From an uncultured Oscillospiraceae bacterium (lineage in GTDB: Bacteria > Bacillota > Clostridia > Oscillospirales > Oscillospiraceae), in assembly GCA_947629915.1 (NCBI GenBank), contig CANRFN010000005.1, positions 1 to 64,000 of the forward strand: a stretch of 64,000 nt of DNA. The letters run 5' to 3'. Position numbers and translations under genes: made by a program. Positions 59,092 through 64,000 of this stretch are shown here, one piece after another. Every line of letters starts with the position of its first letter. Position 1 is the first letter of the stretch. The notes under the pieces were generated by a model. The model was not told where the DNA came from, did no database searches, and saw only the letters and a program-made list of their open reading frames with translations.

Positions 59092-60220
59092 AAATCCGGA
59101 TTACCAATTCATCGTCACCGATGCTGGAATCCTGACAGACGATCTGGAGAAGCTCTTTGAGCAGATCGTGGGTCACGCGCTCCATGCTGCGGACCCGGAA
59201 ACCCTGATTGCCAGATGGGGTGCTGCTGCTTACGTGCAGCTCTGCGCTCTCATTAACTACGCAGCCAATCAGAACATCCCCTCCAGGGCAGAGGGTACCA
59301 ACCTGGATGCCTTGGGCGAGCTGTTCTACTTGCACGAGAGACCGGGGGACAAGTACTCCCATTGCACCATGCGGTTCACCATCTCCCAGGCCCAGCCGGG
59401 GGCCATCCTGATCCCCGGAGGCACCAGGGTATCCAATGACGAAAAGACCATTGCCTGGGCCACGGAGGATGATTACTACATCCCTGCCGGAGAGACCACC
59501 GCAGAGCTGCCCGTGTACTGCCAGACGGCTGGGGCATCCAGTAACGGCTATGCCCCGGGAGCCATCAAAACGTGTGTCGATATTTTCGACTACTATCTGA
59601 AATGCGAGAACATCACGGAGACGGACGGCGGGGCCGATGCTGCCACAGACGATGAGTTCTATGAGCTCCTCCGGGCTTCGGAGGATGCCTGGAGCACCGC
59701 CGGGCCCAAAGGCGCCTATGAGTACCACGCCATGCAGGTATCCACGGAGATCCAGGACGTGGTGGCCAATACCCCGCAGCCGGGGCATGTGGCCTTGTAC
59801 GTCCTCATGAAGGACGGGAAGCTGGCCGGTGAGGAGATCAAGAACGCCGTCCTTGCAGCGTGCAGCGCCGAGGACGTCCGTCCCCTGACGGACTTCGTGG
59901 AGGTGGCGGATCCGGAGGAAGTGGAGTACGACATCGACATCACGTACTACATCCCCAACGATTCCACCAAGAGCTCAGCGGAGATTCAGAACGCTGTGGA
60001 GGTGGCTGTCGAGTCCTTCACACAGTGGCAGTACGCCAACTTCGGACGGGACATCAACCCGTCCAAGCTGATCGCCATGCTCATGGAGACCGGTATCAAA
60101 AGAGTGGAAGTCGCATCCCCGGAATTCACAAAGGTGAATGACGGTTCGGACGGGCAGAAGCCTCAGGTAGCAAAGTGCAAGACCAGATCCATCAAGAGTG
60201 GGGGCCGAGAGAGTGAATAA
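59081..60220 (+). CDS. Baseplate J-like protein
   Basis: 379 aa. TTG 59081 has GGAGGTGGAG upstream. The G-T-N-L-D-A-L-G-E-L core is typical of gpJ/gp6 baseplate proteins. Confidence 0.88.
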   Translation: MSSRNPDYQFIVTDAGILTDDLEKLFEQIVGHALHAADPETLIARWGAAAYVQLCALINYAANQNIPSRAEGTNLDALGELFYLHERPGDKYSHCTMRFTISQAQPGAILIPGGTRVSNDEKTIAWATEDDYYIPAGETTAELPVYCQTAGASSNGYAPGAIKTCVDIFDYYLKCENITETDGGADAATDDEFYELLRASEDAWSTAGPKGAYEYHAMQVSTEIQDVVANTPQPGHVALYVLMKDGKLAGEEIKNAVLAACSAEDVRPLTDFVEVADPEEVEYDIDITYYIPNDSTKSSAEIQNAVEVAVESFTQWQYANFGRDINPSKLIAMLMETGIKRVEVASPEFTKVNDGSDGQKPQVAKCKTRSIKSGGRESE

Positions 60221-61304
60221 CGCATTCTCTGCTGAGACCCTCTTTGAGGCATTCCCTCTCGCACTCAAGAACGATCCCAAGATGGTGCTGCTGGCCCGGG
60301 TGCTGGCTCTCTGGTTTGCCAAACACCTGGAGGAGATCCCGAAGGAGATCGTCTATAAGAACATCGACACTGCCGATGAGCAGCTGATTGACATCCTGGC
60401 TCATGACTTTCATGTGGAGTGGTACGACTACGACCTTCCATTGGAGGCCAAGCGGGAGGTGCTGAAGCGCAGTTTCTACGTTCACAGGCACTTGGGCACA
60501 GTGGCAGCTGTCAAGGTGGCGCTCTCCGCCATCTACCCGGAGACACTGGTGGAAGAGTGGTTTGAGTACGGCGGTGAGCCGTACTATTTCCGCGTGGTTG
60601 TGGACATCACGGAGCCAAAAGGGCACCTCAGCAATGCGGACATCCTCCGGGCCGTGATGATCTACAAGAGCCTACGGTCCTGGCTGGAGGACGGCGCCAT
60701 CTCCTACCGTCTCCGGTGTGAGTTGGTGGTTGAGACGTCCTTCCATTGGGTGGTCTATTCCACCCGGATCACTGGCACGTATCCGAACCGGGCCCGCCAC
60801 GGCAAGATTGACGAGGACGCCATCATTGTCGAGACGGACAAGACGGAGAGGGCGTACTCCAACCCGCACACCGATCAGCTCACCACCGGCACTTACCCCA
60901 GCAGAGCACGGCACGGCAGCATCATGGATGCTGACATCAACGTAGAAACGGATGTCGAGGATGGCATGGCGTCTCCGAAGCTCACTGGTACCGTCCCGGA
61001 TCGGGCACGCCACGGCAGCATCAATCAGGACGGACTCATTGTCGAGACGGATACCGCAGGAGGAGACTACTCCTCCAGGCTCACCGGCACCGTACCGGAC
61101 AGAGCGACTCATGGCAGCATGCAGACAGACGGCATCATCGCGGAGACCGGGGGCAGCATGGACAACAACTATGGCACCCCGGCAGCACACACAATCAGGA
61201 CTGGGCAATTCCCCGTAAAGGGGATTGTTGAGCCGGCAGCAACAGTCACCGCAGAGGGAGGCAACACCGGTATCGGAGCCAAACTTTGCGGGAGTCTTTT
61301 CTAA
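60213..61304 (+). CDS. Tail protein I with C-terminal repeat domain
   Basis: 363 aa from GTG 60213 (alternative GTG 60198). The N-terminal 180 residues are P2 gpI-like (Y-D-Y-D-L-P-L-E-A-K-R-E-V-L). Four repeats of T-G-T-(Y/V)-P-x-R-A-(R/T)-H-G-x-(I/M) with V-E-T or A-E-T follow, and a fifth is degenerate. The repeats may form a rod that presents fibre proteins. Confidence 0.75.
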   Translation: MNNAFSAETLFEAFPLALKNDPKMVLLARVLALWFAKHLEEIPKEIVYKNIDTADEQLIDILAHDFHVEWYDYDLPLEAKREVLKRSFYVHRHLGTVAAVKVALSAIYPETLVEEWFEYGGEPYYFRVVVDITEPKGHLSNADILRAVMIYKSLRSWLEDGAISYRLRCELVVETSFHWVVYSTRITGTYPNRARHGKIDEDAIIVETDKTERAYSNPHTDQLTTGTYPSRARHGSIMDADINVETDVEDGMASPKLTGTVPDRARHGSINQDGLIVETDTAGGDYSSRLTGTVPDRATHGSMQTDGIIAETGGSMDNNYGTPAAHTIRTGQFPVKGIVEPAATVTAEGGNTGIGAKLCGSLF

Positions 61305-61319
61305 GGGGGAATGATACCC

Positions 61320-61637
61320 ATGTTAGCCCCGGCATTTTTCAAGGACATCAACAACTACATGACCATGCGGATTTCTTACGCTCAGTACAGGGCAGGCAGT
61401 ACCTGGTACAGGGTCCCTGCTACCAGCGTGGAGTCCACGGTCATGGAGGACGGCACGGTCCGGGTGAAAGTCAATGTCAACTCTGACACGCCTCTCACCG
61501 TGAACCGGCTGGAGCTGTACAACACGGCTGGAGAGCTGTGGAGATACCAGGACTGCGACATCGAGATTGGCATTGGCCAATCCGGAATTCTGTTCTGGCT
61601 GGACTTCCTGGTGAAGGAAGTTGTCAAGGAGGTGTAA
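61320..61637 (+). CDS. Hypothetical tail-fibre-region protein, 105 aa
   Basis: ATG 61320 is 10 nt after AAGGGGG; ATG 61311 is too close. Beta-rich, no recognised family. Between gpI and the DGR target. Confidence 0.6.
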   Translation: MLAPAFFKDINNYMTMRISYAQYRAGSTWYRVPATSVESTVMEDGTVRVKVNVNSDTPLTVNRLELYNTAGELWRYQDCDIEIGIGQSGILFWLDFLVKEVVKEV

Positions 61638-61641
61638 ACAC

Positions 61642-62127
61642 ATGTACCAGAGAACGTATTGGAAGGATCACGTCACGGATCCGTCCAGCTGCTATCACAT
61701 CAATAAGACGCCGGACACGGAGGCTGATGTGTACACCATCATCCCTGCCGGCAACGTCATGGAGTACGGCACCCCGCAGGACCAGGAGCACTTCAACAAC
61801 CTGGAGACTGGCGTCCTGGACAACCAGATCGCGCTGGCAATCCTGCTCAACCACGCCCGCCAGAATGCCTTTGTGCTTGAGACCGGCGTGATTGAGCTGA
61901 AGAACACCGGCATCTATCCCTACAACAATTCCAAGCAGTCCATCGAGATGAAGAACGGCAGGGAGAACACCGACTACATCGTGCTCACCGAGGTCAAGGC
62001 CTTTGTGGGCAATGTGGGCGAGGTCGAAATCAGCGACAAGCTGAACAACGGCTTCAAGATCGGCTACACCGGCAGTGCGCCGTCTGCGACCGTGAAGTAC
62101 ACCATCATTGGAGGTTATCTGAAATGA
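61642..62127 (+). CDS. Hypothetical tail-fibre-region protein, 161 aa
   Basis: AAGGAGGTG precedes ATG 61642. Helix then beta-rich C-terminal domain. Overlaps the next gene by 4 nt. Confidence 0.6.
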   Translation: MYQRTYWKDHVTDPSSCYHINKTPDTEADVYTIIPAGNVMEYGTPQDQEHFNNLETGVLDNQIALAILLNHARQNAFVLETGVIELKNTGIYPYNNSKQSIEMKNGRENTDYIVLTEVKAFVGNVGEVEISDKLNNGFKIGYTGSAPSATVKYTIIGGYLK

Positions 62128-62459
62128 TCATCATCAACAAGGACCAGGGTCCCAAGATCGACTATGAGGTCACCGGCAACAAGATCACCTTTGACGATGA
62201 CCTGACCATCAACCTGGCGAAGCGTGAAGAGGACTGGGCAGTCCACATTGATGTCTGTTTCGACAGCACCAACTGCCTGGTTGTCGGCGCTGCTGCCGGC
62301 AGAAACTATGTGGCGGAGATCGACATCCCCGCCCGCGCCTACAACTACGTGGAGCCGGAAGAGGACCGGGGAGAGGAAGAGCGTGGCCCCGTTCCCGTGC
62401 CCATCCCGCTGGACATGGACAAAGTCACGCTCACTCTGTGGGAAGTTCCCCGCTGGTAA
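62124..62459 (+). CDS. Hypothetical protein, 111 aa
   Basis: Compact beta-rich protein (I-I-I-N-K-D-Q-G-P) with a Pro/Val stretch. Small tail-tip or fibre-attachment protein by position. Confidence 0.6.
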   Translation: MIIINKDQGPKIDYEVTGNKITFDDDLTINLAKREEDWAVHIDVCFDSTNCLVVGAAAGRNYVAEIDIPARAYNYVEPEEDRGEEERGPVPVPIPLDMDKVTLTLWEVPRW

Positions 62460-62471
62460 GGAGGTAAACAC

Positions 62472-63551
62472 ATGTCTAACTTCGATTTGACCGCTCTGGC
62501 CATCAAGGCCACCTGCCCCAACAATGAGGTCCTCTACGACAATAAGGGTATGCCATCCGTCATGGTGCGCATTCCCAAGATGACGTACAAGGACCTGGGC
62601 CTCGGTGATGATACCACCGTCTTCCCCGCCTTCCGTGTGAACGGCAAGGAAGTGGATGAGATCTATATCTCCAAGTTCCAGAACATTGTCCTGGATGGAA
62701 AGGCCTACTCTATCCCCGGTGTGGATCCGACCGTCAACATCACCTGCGATGCTGCCCGCAAGGCGTGCACCGACAAGGGCGAGGGCTGGCATCTCATGAC
62801 CAAGTGGGAGTTTGCTGCCATTGCTCACTGGTGCAAGGCCAACGGCACCATGCCCAAGGGAAACAACAACTTTGGCAAGGACGTCTCTGAGACCATGTAC
62901 AAGGCCATCCCCGCGCTGAAGGACTCCGCAGAGCAGAAATACAGAACTCTGCGGACTGCTACCGGCACCGGCCCGCTGTCCTGGTCTCACGATGGTACAC
63001 CGTCCGGCATCTTCGACCTGAACGGCAACGTTTGGGAGTGGAATACCGGCGTCCGCTTCGTGTACGGTGAGCTCCAGCTGCTGGCTGACAACAACGCTGC
63101 GGACTACAAGCGTGACCTAACCGAGAGCTCCACCGAGTGGAAGGCTCTGGATGCTACCACTGGTGCGCTGATCACTCCGGATGGCAAAGGCACCACTACC
63201 AACAGCTGCAAGATCGACTGGCTGACCAACAAGTGGAGCTGGACCAATGGCCAGCTCACTGTGAAGGATACCGCACAGCACGTCTGCCAGCTGGAGGACG
63301 TGGAGTGTCAGGAAGGCGTCCTGGAGCCGGCACAGAAGATTCTCAAGGGCCTGTGCCTCTACAAGCCCGGTGAGGGCCTGGAGAGCGACAATCTCTGGGG
63401 CACCAACGGCGAGGCAGAGCGTGGCTTCTTCTCGGGCGGTCACTGGTGCGATGGCGCCGGGGGTGGCGTGTTCGCGAGTAGCTTCAGCAGTTCTCCGCGT
63501 TCCAGGGCCGGCTGGGACGTCGGGCTGCGCTCCGCTTTCTGCAAACTGTAA
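62472..63551 (+). CDS. DGR variable protein (FGE/C-type lectin fold), tail-tip adhesin
   Basis: 359 aa. The FGE-sulfatase-type fold includes W-H-L-M-T-K-W-E-F (107-115) and F-D-L-N-G-N-V-W-E-W (183-192). The last 38 residues (322-359) have the pattern G-G-H-W-C-D-G-A-G-G-G-V-F-A and end R-S-A-F, as DGR target proteins do. The variable residues are the likely receptor-contacting surface. It is the final fibre gene, followed by the DGR hairpin and avd. Confidence 0.92.
   Translation: MSNFDLTALAIKATCPNNEVLYDNKGMPSVMVRIPKMTYKDLGLGDDTTVFPAFRVNGKEVDEIYISKFQNIVLDGKAYSIPGVDPTVNITCDAARKACTDKGEGWHLMTKWEFAAIAHWCKANGTMPKGNNNFGKDVSETMYKAIPALKDSAEQKYRTLRTATGTGPLSWSHDGTPSGIFDLNGNVWEWNTGVRFVYGELQLLADNNAADYKRDLTESSTEWKALDATTGALITPDGKGTTTNSCKIDWLTNKWSWTNGQLTVKDTAQHVCQLEDVECQEGVLEPAQKILKGLCLYKPGEGLESDNLWGTNGEAERGFFSGGHWCDGAGGGVFASSFSSSPRSRAGWDVGLRSAFCKL
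63435..63548 (+). other. DGR variable region (VR)
   Basis: Codons at the expected variable positions (CAC, TGC, GAT, AGT, AGC, TCT, TGG) fit single or double A substitutions of an AAC-rich template. The 3' end (63525-63548), GC-rich, is the probable start of the retrohoming site. The matching template repeat is outside the window. Confidence 0.75.
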
Positions 63552-63571
63552 TCTGCCACACTGTGTCCTGT

Positions 63572-63593
63572 AATCTCCGCGATAGCGGAGATT
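63572..63593 (+). promoter_or_regulatory. DGR target hairpin with GATA tetraloop
   Basis: A perfect 9-bp stem (63572-63580 with 63585-63593) closes a 4-nt GATA loop, which fits the GRNA tetraloop of the hairpin that follows VR in BPP-1-type DGRs. It starts 20 nt after the stop codon. Confidence 0.8.
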
Positions 63594-63610
63594 TTAGACG
63601 CAAATTTTTG

Positions 63611-63627
63611 ATAACGAGATTCGTTAT
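63611..63627 (+). terminator. Likely terminator of the variable-protein gene
   Basis: A 7-bp stem (63611-63617 with 63621-63627) with a 3-nt loop, preceded by a T-run at 63605-63609 and followed by T-rich sequence. Short but AT-rich; it could end fibre transcription before avd. Confidence 0.45.
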
Positions 63628-63653
63628 TTTATAACATTTCCATGCAAAGCCGT

Positions 63654-63675
63654 GGCGCATTCGATATAATGCGCC
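63654..63675 (+). promoter_or_regulatory. Inverted repeat overlapping the avd -10
   Basis: Arms 63654-63661 and 63668-63675 pair perfectly; the spacer and right arm contain TATAAT (63665-63670). A regulator bound here would cover the likely -10 of avd. The -35 is weak, so an activator is possible. Confidence 0.5.
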
Positions 63676-63699
63676 GAACTCAGACAGGAGGGGTACGCG

Positions 63700-64000
63700 A
63701 TGGCCCTGGATGAAAAGGTATCTCGCAAGGAGGATTTGAAGATCCTCCAGAAGATCTTCGACATGATGGACTATGCGTACCCCGCCTTGGCGCAGTACCC
63801 CAAGTCTGAGAAGTTCGGCCTCGTTACAGACATTAAGCACTGCATGGATATCCTGCTGGAGCGCTGTATCGAGGCGCAGAAAAAGTACTATAAAAAGACC
63901 ACGCTCCAGGACATGGACGTGGAGCTCATGAAGCTCCGGGCGTACATTCGCCTGTCCTTCCAGCTGAAATTCTTGCCCATGAAGAAGTACGAGATCTGGG
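63700..64000 (+). CDS. avd: DGR accessory variability determinant Avd (truncated by window)
   Basis: At least 100 codons from ATG 63700, which follows AGGAGGGG. A four-helix-bundle-type, basic protein (Y-P-K-S-E-K-F-G-L-V ... M-K-L-R-A-Y-I-R-L-S), the pattern of Avd proteins, which bind the reverse transcriptase and template RNA. The gene runs off the right edge. Confidence 0.88.
   Translation, partial: MALDEKVSRKEDLKILQKIFDMMDYAYPALAQYPKSEKFGLVTDIKHCMDILLERCIEAQKKYYKKTTLQDMDVELMKLRAYIRLSFQLKFLPMKKYEIW

Noticed and set aside
1..64000. CRISPR arrays, rRNA genes or insertion sequences
   Set aside because: No array of regularly spaced repeats, no rRNA-like sequence and no transposase was seen.

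Overview
The window is chromosomal DNA of a high-GC, Gram-positive gut-type Firmicute, probably an Oscillospiraceae relative of Flavonifractor, Lawsonibacter or Dysosmobacter. This is inferred from GC-rich codon use, strong GGAGG ribosome binding sites, and gene content (pgsA-rimO-recX-recA, prmC beside a DUF1385 gene, an AlkZ-related protein, psuK-psuG). Roughly the first 14.8 kb is host DNA. From about 15 kb to the right edge the sequence is one large temperate, contractile-tailed prophage that continues beyond the window.

Host part. 1-700 holds a stem-loop, a small frameshifted gene and a P-loop protein. 804-4524 (minus) is pgsA, rimO, recX, recA, with a perfect palindrome upstream of recA. 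4709-7404 (minus) is a GNAT acetyltransferase, prmC and a DUF1385 membrane protein. 7441-11080 (minus) is a lipoprotein / response regulator / sensor kinase operon. 11301-13953 (plus) is an AlkZ-related protein followed by pseudouridine kinase and pseudouridine-5'-phosphate glycosidase. 14286-14762 is a hypothetical gene next to the prophage junction.

Prophage early part. A large serine integrase and a lipoprotein (minus) are followed by an immunity region. That region has two paralogous XRE repressors (minus), a Cro-like XRE protein (plus), well-formed divergent promoters and inverted-repeat operators. Next come DUF932, a Sak4-type ATPase, a PD-(D/E)XK nuclease, a NinB-like protein, an SSB gene interrupted by an in-frame amber codon, a replication initiator with internal repeats, a DnaC-like loader and RecU. 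About 25 small accessory genes follow (27-35 kb), many of them recent paralogues, ending with an ArpU/RinA-like late regulator and a strong terminator.

Prophage late part. A tightly overlapping five-gene cassette (polytopic membrane protein, PAPS-reductase-like, ParB-like, IbrA-like DUF3440, IbrB-like ParB) precedes a lambda-type head module (TerS, gpA-type TerL, portal, ClpP-like protease, decoration protein, major capsid). A P2-type contractile tail follows (sheath, tube, chaperone with a programmed -1 frameshift, tape measure, X, D, V, U, W, J, I). The right end is the front of a diversity-generating retroelement (DGR). It has a C-type-lectin/FGE-fold variable protein with a typical variable-region C-terminus, a GRNA-tetraloop hairpin just after it, and the start of an Avd-type accessory protein. 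The template repeat and reverse transcriptase should lie just past base 64000.

A family of structured palindromic elements (23149-23220, 28954-29019, 39436-39541 and a divergent in-frame copy at 47531-47602) is scattered through the prophage and does not match any family I recognise.
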